Assembly: GCF_904848585.1 (NCBI RefSeq) | Contig: NZ_CAJHCR010000001.1 | Coordinates: 744,001-808,000, forward strand | Direction of reading: 5' to 3' | DNA: 64,000 nucleotides | Origin: Paraburkholderia kirstenboschensis | GTDB taxonomy: Bacteria; Pseudomonadota; Gammaproteobacteria; Burkholderiales; Burkholderiaceae | Shown here: positions 29,033 to 38,161 of the stretch, piece by piece | Numbering within the stretch: the first letter of the stretch is position 1 | How the letters are laid out: every line of letters begins with the position of its first letter | Position numbers and translations under genes: made by a program | Notes under the pieces: generated by a model | What the model was told of the DNA's origin: nothing | What the model saw: the letters and a program-made list of their open reading frames with translations, nothing else | Databases searched by the model: none

Positions 29033-29791
29033 ATGGAACTCCTTGTAGACGACATCAAACGCTCTATTTGCTCACTCTTCGAGGTCTATGCCGACGAGAA
29101 GGGTGTGCAGCGTATTGTCACGCCCATAGAATATCCAGGAACGTCCGACCGGATCGTTGTGCGCGTCCGTCCACAATCGGATGGCAGTTACCGTGTCGAC
29201 GAAAACGGCGACGCCGCCATGTTTGCAAATATGGCGGACGGCGATACCGAGTCTGAGGTAGTCAAGCGATGGTTAGAAGATCTACCTGACAATGGACCGG
29301 TCAGCATGGACGATGACGAGACATTGGTCGTGAAAGGCCGCGACACGCGCCTGATTGCACCATCCATTTTTCGCGTCGCCGAAGCTGCTCAGCATCTTTA
29401 TGCGCTTGCTACCGCACGCGCCGACCGGCACCCCAGTGATTTCAAGGAGCGTCTCACCCGAGCCGTCTTTGACGTGGCTACACAGCTCGGTCTGGATCAT
29501 CATGAGAATGTGCAGCTTCCGATTTCGGGCGGGTTGCTTGCGGATCACGTGATCAGCACACCTACGCCGCTCATTGTCATCGCGGCTACCGGAGCGACTC
29601 GTCTGCTGGAGGCAGAGGTCATTCACATGCAATACCGCATGCAAAAGACTCCCGGCTTCGTCCTGGCTGTGGTCGAAAGTCAGAAGGCTGTCGGCAAAAA
29701 GCAGTTCGAGCGCGCGAACTATTACACCGGGAAGACGGTGATCTTCGATGCCGACAACTTCAAGGGTCTGGTCAAAACGTCGTTGAGCTAA
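29033..29791 (+). CDS. DUF1828/DUF1829-type protein
   Basis: A 252-residue cytoplasmic protein. The N-terminal third matches DUF1828 (SDRIVVRVRPQSDGSYRVDE followed by NGDA). The C-terminal third matches the DUF1829 region with an endonuclease-like feel (ATRLLEAEVIHMQYRMQKTP, then VESQKAVGKKQFERANYYTG). Such proteins are found on mobile elements and near defence genes; no activity is known to me. The start at 29033 lacks a strong ribosome-binding site. It is divergent from hicAB across the palindrome. Confidence 0.75.
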   Translation: MELLVDDIKRSICSLFEVYADEKGVQRIVTPIEYPGTSDRIVVRVRPQSDGSYRVDENGDAAMFANMADGDTESEVVKRWLEDLPDNGPVSMDDDETLVVKGRDTRLIAPSIFRVAEAAQHLYALATARADRHPSDFKERLTRAVFDVATQLGLDHHENVQLPISGGLLADHVISTPTPLIVIAATGATRLLEAEVIHMQYRMQKTPGFVLAVVESQKAVGKKQFERANYYTGKTVIFDADNFKGLVKTSLS

Positions 29792-30086
29792 CGTGCTGGG
29801 TCGTCCGGACCGCAGCCGGCATAAGCAATCGTCCGAACCCTCCCCAATCCCAAACTGTGCACAAATCCCCACCCACGTAAGCACTGCACACACTGGGGAA
29901 TGCCTGAGCTTGAGCCACTCCCGCCGCGCGTCGTAGAATCGTCGCACATCGGTTTGGGGGTCCAGCAATGTGCCTGGCTTCTCGTTGCGATTTCAATCGA
30001 ATAAAACCGGGCCGCCCGGCGCTTTCGCGACCCGTCTTTCGGGTTGAGGCCGGCGTTCGCCGCCCGCTCGCCATCGGCTTCGCGCC
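29792..30086. other. Intergenic region before the sugar ABC operon
   Basis: These 295 bases return to high GC and mark the end of the accessory stretch. They must carry the operon promoter. I see no tRNA fragment, clear attachment site or operator. Confidence 0.4.
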
Positions 30087-31598
30087 ATGACCCCGCTGAT
30101 TTCCGTCAAAAAGCTCAGTAAGAGCTTTCCCGGCGTGCGGGCGCTTCACGACGTGCAGTTTGACCTGATCGCGGGCGAAGTCCACGCGCTGATGGGCGAG
30201 AACGGCGCCGGCAAATCGACGCTCATGAAAATCCTGGCCGGCGTGTACACCCGCGATTCCGGCGAGATTCTGCTCGGCGGCCAACCCGTGGAGTTGCAGA
30301 GCCCGCGCGACGCGCAAGCCGCGGGCATCGGCATCATTCATCAGGAACTCCAACTGATGAATCACCTGACGGTCGCACAGAACATGTTCATCGGCCGTGA
30401 GCCTCGCGGGCGGCTTGGCCTCTTTCTCGACGAAGACAAGCTCAACGCACAGGCGCGTGAAATCCTCTCGCGCATGCATGTGAACCTCGACCCGCGCGCC
30501 ATGGTCGGCAACCTGACGGTTGCGAGCCAGCAGATGGTCGAAATCGCCAAGGCTTTGTCGTTCGACTCGCGCGTGCTCATCATGGACGAGCCTACCTCGG
30601 CGCTCAACGACGCCGAAATCGCCGAGCTTTTTCGCATCATCCGTGAACTGAAGCAGCGCGGCGTCGGCATCGTCTATATCTCGCACAAGATGGACGAGCT
30701 CAAGCAGATCGCCGATCGCGTCACCGTACTGCGCGACGGCGAGTACGTGGCCACCGTCGCCGCCGCCGACACGAGCGTCGAGGCGATCATCGGCATGATG
30801 GTCGGGCGGACCTTGAGCGACGTTGCGCCCGCCGGGAGCGCCGCGTCGCAAGGCGAAATCGCGCTCGAAGTCAAAAACCTGCACGCCGGCCCGCTCGTGC
30901 GGGACGTGAGCTTCACGCTGCGCAAAGGCGAAATATTGGGCTTTGCCGGCCTGATGGGCGCAGGCCGCACGGAGGTCGCGCGGGCCGTGTTCGGCGCCGA
31001 TCCGGTCGAGTCCGGCGAGATCTTCGTGAAAGGCGCGAAGGCTTCGATCAGAACGCCGAGCGACGCTGTGGCGCATGGCATCGGCTATCTGTCGGAGGAC
31101 CGTAAGCGCTTCGGGCTCGCCACCGGCATGGACGTCGAATCGAACATCGTCATGTCGAACCTGCGCAATTTTCTGTCGCTCAACTTTTTTCTGCGCCGCG
31201 CGCGGATGCGCCGCCGCGCATCCCACTTCATCAATCTTCTCGCGATCCGCACGCCGTCCGCCGCGCAGGAAGTGCGGCTGCTGTCGGGCGGCAACCAGCA
31301 GAAGATCGTGATCGCGAAGTGGCTCGAGCGTGACTGCGACGTGCTGTTCTTCGACGAACCGACGCGCGGCATCGACGTCGGCGCGAAGAGCGAAATCTAT
31401 AAGCTGCTGCGCTCGCTCGCGGACGAGGGTAAGGCGATCGTGATGATTTCGTCGGAACTGCCGGAGATATTGCGCATGAGCGACCGCGTCGTCGTGATGT
31501 GCGAGGGCCGTATTACCGGTGAACTCCCAGCGGAGCAGGCGACCCAGGAGCGCATCATGCATCTGGCCACGCAGCGCCAAACACTGAAAGCGGCGTGA
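30087..31598 (+). CDS. Sugar ABC transporter ATPase, RbsA/AraG type
   Basis: A 503-residue double-ATPase protein. The first half has Walker [10 protein letters not shown] (residues 37-45) and Walker [14 protein letters not shown]. The second has a degenerate Walker A (GLMGAGRTE), a full signature LLSGGNQQK and [14 protein letters not shown]. This is the ribose-type importer class. It is first in a four-gene operon with permease, binding protein and L-fuconate dehydratase. The dehydratase suggests L-fucose or a related sugar as substrate, which is inference. Confidence 0.93.
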   Translation: MTPLISVKKLSKSFPGVRALHDVQFDLIAGEVHALMGENGAGKSTLMKILAGVYTRDSGEILLGGQPVELQSPRDAQAAGIGIIHQELQLMNHLTVAQNMFIGREPRGRLGLFLDEDKLNAQAREILSRMHVNLDPRAMVGNLTVASQQMVEIAKALSFDSRVLIMDEPTSALNDAEIAELFRIIRELKQRGVGIVYISHKMDELKQIADRVTVLRDGEYVATVAAADTSVEAIIGMMVGRTLSDVAPAGSAASQGEIALEVKNLHAGPLVRDVSFTLRKGEILGFAGLMGAGRTEVARAVFGADPVESGEIFVKGAKASIRTPSDAVAHGIGYLSEDRKRFGLATGMDVESNIVMSNLRNFLSLNFFLRRARMRRRASHFINLLAIRTPSAAQEVRLLSGGNQQKIVIAKWLERDCDVLFFDEPTRGIDVGAKSEIYKLLRSLADEGKAIVMISSELPEILRMSDRVVVMCEGRITGELPAEQATQERIMHLATQRQTLKAA

Positions 31599-31614
31599 GC
31601 CGCGAGAGGACGCT

Positions 31615-32640
31615 ATGACAATGCAACCCGATTCTTCCGCGCTGACCGGCCAGCGGCGCCTGACCGGCCTCAGAGCCCGCATCTTCTCGCCGACTGCGTT
31701 GCAGAAGCTGCTTGCCTTCGCGAGCCTGATCCTGCTGCTGGTGTTTTTCAGCTTCGCGTCGCCCGCTTTCATGCAGATGGACAACATCCTCGGCATTCTG
31801 CAGGCGACGGCGGTCAACGGTGTGCTGGCGATTGCCTCCACGTTCGTCATCATTACCGGCGGCATCGATCTGTCCGTCGGCACGTTGATGACTTTCACCG
31901 CGGTCATTTGCGGCGTGTTTCTCACCTACTGGCATTTGCCGATGTGGCTCGGCGTACTTGCCGCGATCGGCACGGGCGCGATTTGCGGCACCATTTCGGG
32001 CACGCTCACCGCGAAGATGAAAATACCGCCGTTCATCGCCACGCTTGGCATGATGCTGCTGCTCAAGGGGCTCTCGCTTGTGGTGTCGGCCGACAAGCCG
32101 ATCTATTTCACCGACACCGAAAACTTCTACATGATCTCGCAGGACTCTTTGATCGGTTATCTGGTGCCGAGCCTGCCGATTCCTAACGCAGTGCTGATTC
32201 TGTTCTTTCTCGCAATCGTGAGTTCGATCACGCTCAATCGCACGGCGCTTGGCCGCTACACGTTCGCGCTCGGCAGCAACGAAGAAGCGGTGCGGCTCTC
32301 GGGCGTGAACGTCGACAGGTGGAAGATCGCGATTTACGGCCTCGGCGGCGCGATCTGCGGCATTGCGGGCTTGCTGATCGCGTCGCGCCTGAATTCGGCG
32401 CAGCCGGCGCTCGGCCAGGGTTACGAGCTCGAAGCGATTGCGGCCGTGGTGATAGGCGGGACCTCGCTTTCCGGCGGCTCGGGCACGATACTCGGCACCA
32501 TCATCGGCGCATTCATTATGAGCGTGCTGACCAACGGCTTGCGCATCATGTCCGTTGCTCAGGAATGGCAGATCGTGGTGACCGGGCTCATCATCATTCT
32601 TGCGGTCTACGCGGACATCTTGCGACGCAGGAAGAGCTGA
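31615..32640 (+). CDS. Sugar ABC transporter permease, RbsC type
   Basis: A 341-residue inner-membrane protein with eight to ten membrane segments. Family marks include FVIITGGIDLSVGTLM and VVIGGTSLSGGSGTILGTII. RbsC proteins form the homodimeric channel for the double ATPase. The gap to the upstream stop is 16 bases and GAGAGG precedes the ATG. Confidence 0.93.
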   Translation: MTMQPDSSALTGQRRLTGLRARIFSPTALQKLLAFASLILLLVFFSFASPAFMQMDNILGILQATAVNGVLAIASTFVIITGGIDLSVGTLMTFTAVICGVFLTYWHLPMWLGVLAAIGTGAICGTISGTLTAKMKIPPFIATLGMMLLLKGLSLVVSADKPIYFTDTENFYMISQDSLIGYLVPSLPIPNAVLILFFLAIVSSITLNRTALGRYTFALGSNEEAVRLSGVNVDRWKIAIYGLGGAICGIAGLLIASRLNSAQPALGQGYELEAIAAVVIGGTSLSGGSGTILGTIIGAFIMSVLTNGLRIMSVAQEWQIVVTGLIIILAVYADILRRRKS

Positions 32641-32729
32641 CGCTCGCGACAACATCAACAACGGGAGGCCCCACAAGGCTTCCTGGACGGCTGAAGAAGA
32701 AGGGTCCACACCTCAGGAGGAGATATTTC

Positions 32730-33671
32730 ATGTTGAATCGAAAACTATTCGGCGTCGTGGTCGGCGTCGGCGCGCTCGTCGGCGGGGCGAATCTGGCACA
32801 CGCGGACGAGGTCTACATCCCGCTGATTTCCAAGGGCTTCCAGCATCAGTTCTGGCAGGCGGTCAAAGCGGGCGCCGAACAGGGCGCGAAGGAACATAAG
32901 GTCAGGATCACCTTCGAAGGACCGGAGACGGAGGCAATGGTCGACAAGCAGATCGACATGCTGTCGGCCGCGCTCGCGAAAAAACCGCAGGCGCTCGGCA
33001 TCGCCGCGCTCGACAGCAAGGCGGCCATTCCGCTTTTGCGAAGAGCGCAGGCCGCGAAGATTCCGGTCATTGCGTTCGACTCCGGCGTGGACAGCGACAT
33101 TCCGCTCACGACCTGCTCGACCGACAATCTCGCCGCAGCTGCTCTCGCCGCCGACAAGATGGCCGAGGCGATCGGAAATGCCGGGGAAGTCGGCGTCATC
33201 GTGCACGATCAGACGAGCCGCACGGGCATCGACCGCCGCGACGGTTTCCTCAACCAGATGAAGAGCAAGCATCCGAACGTCAAGATCGTCTCGGTGCAGT
33301 ACGGGGGCGGGGACCATCTGAAGTCGGCGGAAATCGCCAAGGCGATGATCCAGGCCAATCCGAATCTGAAGGGCATTTTCGGCGCCAACGAGGGTTCGGC
33401 GGAAGGCGCCGCGATCGGCGTCAAGGAGTCGGGCAAGAAGCTCGTGCTGATCGGCTACGACTCGGGCAAGGAGCAGAAAGACGACATCAACTCCGGGTTG
33501 ATGGCCGGCGCAATCACGCAGAACCCGATCGGGATCGGCAAATGCGTCGTGGATTCCGCGGTGAAGGCGCTCAAGGGCGAGAAGCTGCCGAAGAAAGTCG
33601 ACACCGGCTTTTACTGGTACGACAAGAGCAACATGAACGATCCGAAGATCGCGGCCGTGCTCTACGATTGA
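32730..33671 (+). CDS. Periplasmic sugar-binding protein, RbsB type
   Basis: A 313-residue exported protein with a 25-residue signal peptide ending AHA. The mature protein is of the ribose-binding fold (VYIPLISKGFQHQFWQAVKA, GIFGANEGSAEGAAIGV, LIGYDSGKEQKDDI). AGGAGG lies 9 bases before the ATG. It delivers substrate to the RbsC-type permease. The unusually strong ribosome-binding site fits the usual excess of binding protein. Confidence 0.93.
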   Translation: MLNRKLFGVVVGVGALVGGANLAHADEVYIPLISKGFQHQFWQAVKAGAEQGAKEHKVRITFEGPETEAMVDKQIDMLSAALAKKPQALGIAALDSKAAIPLLRRAQAAKIPVIAFDSGVDSDIPLTTCSTDNLAAAALAADKMAEAIGNAGEVGVIVHDQTSRTGIDRRDGFLNQMKSKHPNVKIVSVQYGGGDHLKSAEIAKAMIQANPNLKGIFGANEGSAEGAAIGVKESGKKLVLIGYDSGKEQKDDINSGLMAGAITQNPIGIGKCVVDSAVKALKGEKLPKKVDTGFYWYDKSNMNDPKIAAVLYD

Positions 33672-33713
33672 TTGATCGCCGCTTTACCAACCGCCGTCGA
33701 GGAGCGTGCTCAC

Positions 33714-35012
33714 ATGACCACGATTACCACGCTGTCCGTCAGGGACATCCGGTTTCCGACTTCGCGTTCACTCGACGGCTCAGATGCGATGAACGCCGCG
33801 CCCGATTATTCGGCCACCTACGTCACGCTTGAAACGGACGCGCCGCACGCGCTTACCGGCCACGGGCTGACATTTACGATTGGGCGCGGCAACGAGATCT
33901 GCGTGAGGGCGGTGGAGGCGCTGGCTCCGCTCGTCGTCGGTAGAACGCTCGAAGAGATTGCCGCGGACATGGGCGCTTTCTGGCGCGTGCTGACTTCGGA
34001 CAGCCAGTTGCGCTGGATCGGTCCGGACAAGGGCGCGATCCATCTGGCGACGGCTGCGGTCGTCAACGCGGCGTGGGATCTGTGGGCAAAAGCAGAAGGC
34101 AAGCCGGTGTGGAAACTGCTTGTCGACATGAGCCCGGAAGAACTCGTGCGGTGTCTGGACTTCCGCTATGTGACGGACGCGATCACGCCGCAGGAAGCCA
34201 TCGCGATGCTGCATCGTCACGCGGCCACGAGAAGCGAGCGCGAGAACGAAATGCTCGCGCATGGCTATCCTGCGTACACGACGTCGGCGGGTTGGCTCGG
34301 CTATGACGACGATAAGATTCGCCGGCTCGCGCGCGAAGGCGTCGCTCAAGGCTGGACGCATTTCAAGCAGAAGGTCGGCGGCAATCTCGACGAGGACATG
34401 CGCCGCGCTCGCATCCTGCGCGAAGAGATCGGCCAGGACCGCAAGCTGATGATGGACGCGAATCAGGTATGGGATGTGGATGAAGCCATCGCGAACATGC
34501 GGTATCTCGCGCAATTCGACCCGTGGTGGATCGAAGAGCCCACGAGCCCCGACGACATTCTCGGTCACGCGGCGATCCGCCGGCGGCTTGCGCCAATTGG
34601 AGTGGCGACGGGCGAGCATTGCCATAATCGCGTGATGTTCAAGCAGTTGCTGCAGGCGCACGCAATCGATTTTTGTCAGGTGGACAGTTGCCGTTTGGGC
34701 GGTCTGAACGAAGTGATCGTCGTGCTGCTGATGGCGGCGAAGTTCGGCGTGCCCGTGTGTCCGCACGCGGGCGGCGTCGGCTTATGCGAGTACGTGCAGC
34801 ATATTTCGCTGTTCGACTATATCTGCGTGTCGGCGTCGCTCGAAAACCGGGTGCTCGAATATGTGGACCACTTGCATGAGCATTTTGTCGATCCAGTCGT
34901 GATCCGCAATGGCCGTTATATGCCGCCGCAGCGACCGGGCTACAGCATCGAAATGCACGCGGCCTCGCTCGACCAGCATGACTTTCCTCACGGTCCCATT
35001 TGGCGCCCTTGA
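33714..35012 (+). CDS. fucD: L-fuconate dehydratase (enolase superfamily)
   Basis: A 432-residue enzyme of the mandelate-racemase branch. The N-terminus matches L-fuconate dehydratase (TSRSLDGSDAMN, then HGLTFTIGRGNE). The active-site residues are present: KQK (about 217-219), DANQVWD, EEPTSPDD, GEHCHNR and CPHAGG. It would convert L-fuconate to 2-keto-3-deoxy-L-fuconate in the non-phosphorylating L-fucose pathway. GGAG precedes the ATG at 33714. Other pathway enzymes are not in this window. Confidence 0.92.
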   Translation: MTTITTLSVRDIRFPTSRSLDGSDAMNAAPDYSATYVTLETDAPHALTGHGLTFTIGRGNEICVRAVEALAPLVVGRTLEEIAADMGAFWRVLTSDSQLRWIGPDKGAIHLATAAVVNAAWDLWAKAEGKPVWKLLVDMSPEELVRCLDFRYVTDAITPQEAIAMLHRHAATRSERENEMLAHGYPAYTTSAGWLGYDDDKIRRLAREGVAQGWTHFKQKVGGNLDEDMRRARILREEIGQDRKLMMDANQVWDVDEAIANMRYLAQFDPWWIEEPTSPDDILGHAAIRRRLAPIGVATGEHCHNRVMFKQLLQAHAIDFCQVDSCRLGGLNEVIVVLLMAAKFGVPVCPHAGGVGLCEYVQHISLFDYICVSASLENRVLEYVDHLHEHFVDPVVIRNGRYMPPQRPGYSIEMHAASLDQHDFPHGPIWRP

Positions 35013-35091
35013 GCGCTTGTCTGGTTTGGCCGTGTAAACTTGGCGTTTAGCGTTCCGCATTTTCAGGCGGCGCCAACGCAAAGCCACGACC

Positions 35092-35595
35092 ATGCACCAT
35101 CTGAAATACCTGAGCGGCTATCCGCCCGCATTGCTGGAGAAAGTCAAAAATCTGATCGCCGACGATCAGCTCGGCGCCTATCTCGCCGCGCGCTATCCGA
35201 ACACGCACGAAGTGCAGACGGATCGCGCGCTTTACACGTACTGCTCGGAATTGAAGCGCGAGCATCTGCGCAGCGCGGAGCAGATCGACAAAGTCACCTA
35301 CGACAGCAAGCTCGACGTAGTGCGTCACGCGTTGGGCCTGCACACGAGCATCTCGCGCGTGCAGGGCGGCAAGTTGAAGGCGAAAAAGGAAATCCGCATT
35401 GCGTCGTTATTCAAAACGGCGGCGCCGGAGTTTCTGAAAATGATCGTCGTGCACGAACTCGCGCATCTGAAAGAGAGCGATCACAACAAGGCGTTTTACC
35501 GTCTGTGCGAGTTTATGCAGCCGGGTTACCACCAGATCGAGTTCGACCTGCGGCTTTACCTGACCCATCGCGAGTCGGCGAAGAGTCAGACTTGA
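35092..35595 (+). CDS. YgjP-like zinc metallopeptidase domain protein
   Basis: A 167-residue cytoplasmic protein with zinc motif VVHELAHLKESDH (His121, Glu122, His125, probable third ligand His131). The rest matches the YgjP/M48-like predicted peptidase family (RVQGGKLKAKKEIRIA before the motif). No signal peptide. The start at 35092 has only a weak ribosome-binding site. Substrate unknown. It converges on the YdeP-like gene. Confidence 0.85.
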   Translation: MHHLKYLSGYPPALLEKVKNLIADDQLGAYLAARYPNTHEVQTDRALYTYCSELKREHLRSAEQIDKVTYDSKLDVVRHALGLHTSISRVQGGKLKAKKEIRIASLFKTAAPEFLKMIVVHELAHLKESDHNKAFYRLCEFMQPGYHQIEFDLRLYLTHRESAKSQT

Positions 35596-35596
35596 T

Positions 35597-35635
35597 ACGT
35601 GCCGCGGTGTTTCCTGGCGGAAGCACGCGGCACGT
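35597..35635. terminator. Long hairpin between convergent genes
   Basis: Arms ACGTGCCGCGGTGTTTCC and GGAAGCACGCGGCACGT pair along 17 bases with one bulge and one G-U pair around a TGGC loop. It lies one base after the YgjP-like stop and 11 bases before the YdeP-like stop. There is no T run, so termination may need other factors. Confidence 0.6.
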
Positions 35636-35645
35636 CATCGTCCTT

Positions 35646-37994
35646 TCAAGCGGCGACCGCTTCAGCCATTTCAACTGCCGACGCCTTGAGCAACACCGGA
35701 ATCGACTTTGAAGTGGGCGTACCGGCACCGTCCGCGACCGACGACAGCGGCACGAGCGGATTCGTTTCCGGATAGTAAGCGCCGAGGCAACCGCGCGGAA
35801 TGTCGTATTCGACTAGCAGAAAGCCATCTGCGTGACGCTCGATGCCATCGGCCCACACGCTCGTGATATCCACGCGCTGTCCCGCGGCAAACCCCAGCAT
35901 CGCGATGTCGTCCTTGTTGGCGAACAGCACGCGCCGCTGTCCATACACGCCGCGATAACGGTCGTCGAGACCGTAGATAGTCGTGTTGTACTGATCGTGC
36001 GAACGCGTTGTCATTAACGTCATCAGGCGCTCGCCGTGTTGTTCGCGCGCGCGATGAATCGGCGTGTCGAGCGCGATTGCATGCACGAGAAACTGCGCCT
36101 TGCCGGTGGGCGTTTTCCAGATCCGCTCGCGCGAGGCGACGCCCAGATGGAAGCCGCCCGGGCGCTTGAGCCGCTCGTTGTAATCGTGAAAGCCGTCGAT
36201 CACCTTTTCGATGCCGTCGCGAATCAGCGAGTAATCCGCGGCGTGCGCGAGCCAGTCGACCTTGTCGCTGCCGAGCGTCGCATGCGCCATGCGCGCGACG
36301 ATCGCAATTTCAGACAGCAGATTCTCCGACGCCGGTTTGTTCATCCCGTACGAGATGTGCACCATGCTCATCGAATCCTCGACGCTCACGCCTTGCGCAA
36401 CGCCGTTCTGCAAGTCGATCTCGGTGCGGCCGAGCGTCGGCAGAATCAGCGCGTCGCGGCCATGCACGAGGTGGCTGCGGTTGAGCTTCGTCGTGATATG
36501 CACGGTCAGATCGCACGACCGCATGGCTTCCCACGTGCGCGGCGTGTCGGGCGTCGCAATCGAAAAGTTGCCGCCAAGGCCGATGAAAACCTTGACCTTG
36601 CCATCGAGCATCGCCTGAATCGTATTGACGACGTCGAGCCCATGCTCGCGCGGCGGCTCGAAACGATAGGCCTCGCCGAGCCGGTCGAGAAACGCCTGCG
36701 TCGGCTTCTCTTCGATGCCGACGGTGCGGTCGCCCTGCACGTTCGAGTGTCCGCGCACCGGGCACAGGCCCGCGCCGCGCCGGCCGATATTGCCGCGCAT
36801 CATCATGAGGTTCGACAGTAGCTGTACCGTCGGCACCGAATTCTTGTGCTGCGTGAGGCCCATGCCCCACGTCGAGATCACCGCGCGGCCCTTCACGTAG
36901 ATGTCGGCGAGCTTCAGAACATCCTCGAACGGCACGCCTGCTTCCGCGACGATGGTCTCCCAGCTTTCCGCGCGCAGATCTTCGGCGAATGCCTCGAAGC
37001 CGACCGTATGTTCGGCGATGAACGCGACGTCGAGCACGCGTTCCAGGCCGGAAGCCTGCGCTTCGTCATCCAGTTCGATCACGCGCTTGGCGACGCCCTT
37101 GATGAGCGCGAAGTCGCCGCCGACTTTCGGGCGGATGAACACGGAACTGATCTTCGTGCTGCCCATAGTCAGCATTTCCACTGGATGCTGCGGGCTCGCG
37201 AAACGCTCGAGCCCGCGTTCTTTCAGCGGATTGATCGACACGATCGTCGCGCCGCGCTTTGCGCACTCGCGCAGTTCGCCGAGCATTCGCGGATGGTTGG
37301 TCGCCGGATTCTGGCCGAATATCAGCAGCGTGTCGGCATGTTCGAAGTCGTCGAGCGTCACCGTGCCCTTGCCGATGCCGACGGTGTGCGGCAAGCCGCG
37401 GCTCGTCGCTTCGTGGCACATGTTCGAGCAATCGGGGAAATTGTTGGTGCCGTACATCCGGACGAACAACTGGTAGAGGAAGGCCGCTTCGTTGCTCGCG
37501 CGGCCCGACGTGTAGAACGCGGCCTGATCCGGATCGTCGAGACGCTTCAAATGGCTTGCAATCAGATCGAACGCTTCGTCCCAGCCGATCGGCACGTAGC
37601 GGTCGCGCATCGCGTCATAGACGAGCGGATCGGTCAGGCGGCCGTGCTGCTCCAACTCGAAGTCGGACTGCGTCATCAGTTCGGCGACGGTATGCTCCGC
37701 GAAGAACGCGGGCGTGACACGCTTGCTGGTCGCCTCGGCGGCCACCGCTTTTACGCCGTTCTCGCAGAACTCGAACGTGGATGCGTGCTCGCGGTCGGGC
37801 CATGCACAGCCGGGGCAGTCGAAGCCGTCCGGCTGATTCTGTTTGAGCAGCGTGCGGTAGTTGCCGCCCGTCACCTTTTCCTTGATCAGGTTGATGGCGA
37901 CGTATTTGAGCGCGCCCCAGCCCGCTGCCGGATGCTTGTACGGCTCGATGCGAGCTTCGCTACCGGATTCGCTGCGTGTGTCGGATTTTTTCAT
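35646..37994 (-). CDS. FdhF/YdeP-family molybdopterin oxidoreductase
   Basis: A 782-residue cytoplasmic oxidoreductase of the formate-dehydrogenase-H superfamily. The N-terminus (GFDCPGCAWPDREHASTFEF, then CENGVKAVAAEATSKR) and the central molybdopterin domains (YTSGRASNEAAFLYQLFVR, FGQNPATNHPRML, WGMGLTQHKNSV) follow YdeP. The C-terminal dinucleotide-binding domain is complete. YdeP is linked to acid resistance in E. coli; its reaction is unknown. It diverges from the MocR regulator at 38162. Confidence 0.9.
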   Translation of the reverse strand: MKKSDTRSESGSEARIEPYKHPAAGWGALKYVAINLIKEKVTGGNYRTLLKQNQPDGFDCPGCAWPDREHASTFEFCENGVKAVAAEATSKRVTPAFFAEHTVAELMTQSDFELEQHGRLTDPLVYDAMRDRYVPIGWDEAFDLIASHLKRLDDPDQAAFYTSGRASNEAAFLYQLFVRMYGTNNFPDCSNMCHEATSRGLPHTVGIGKGTVTLDDFEHADTLLIFGQNPATNHPRMLGELRECAKRGATIVSINPLKERGLERFASPQHPVEMLTMGSTKISSVFIRPKVGGDFALIKGVAKRVIELDDEAQASGLERVLDVAFIAEHTVGFEAFAEDLRAESWETIVAEAGVPFEDVLKLADIYVKGRAVISTWGMGLTQHKNSVPTVQLLSNLMMMRGNIGRRGAGLCPVRGHSNVQGDRTVGIEEKPTQAFLDRLGEAYRFEPPREHGLDVVNTIQAMLDGKVKVFIGLGGNFSIATPDTPRTWEAMRSCDLTVHITTKLNRSHLVHGRDALILPTLGRTEIDLQNGVAQGVSVEDSMSMVHISYGMNKPASENLLSEIAIVARMAHATLGSDKVDWLAHAADYSLIRDGIEKVIDGFHDYNERLKRPGGFHLGVASRERIWKTPTGKAQFLVHAIALDTPIHRAREQHGERLMTLMTTRSHDQYNTTIYGLDDRYRGVYGQRRVLFANKDDIAMLGFAAGQRVDITSVWADGIERHADGFLLVEYDIPRGCLGAYYPETNPLVPLSSVADGAGTPTSKSIPVLLKASAVEMAEAVAA

Positions 37995-38161
37995 GATGTT
38001 GCCGCGCGTGGTCTTGTCATGGCTTTTCGAGCCGATGTTCCAAGACTACTGTGTTCCAATCGCAGTGCAGCATACAGAAAATCAAAAAGGGAAGGGATAC
38101 AGTTGCATGCGTTTTGTCATAGACTGGCGTCTCAAACGATCCATTCCCTTGAGCCACGTCC

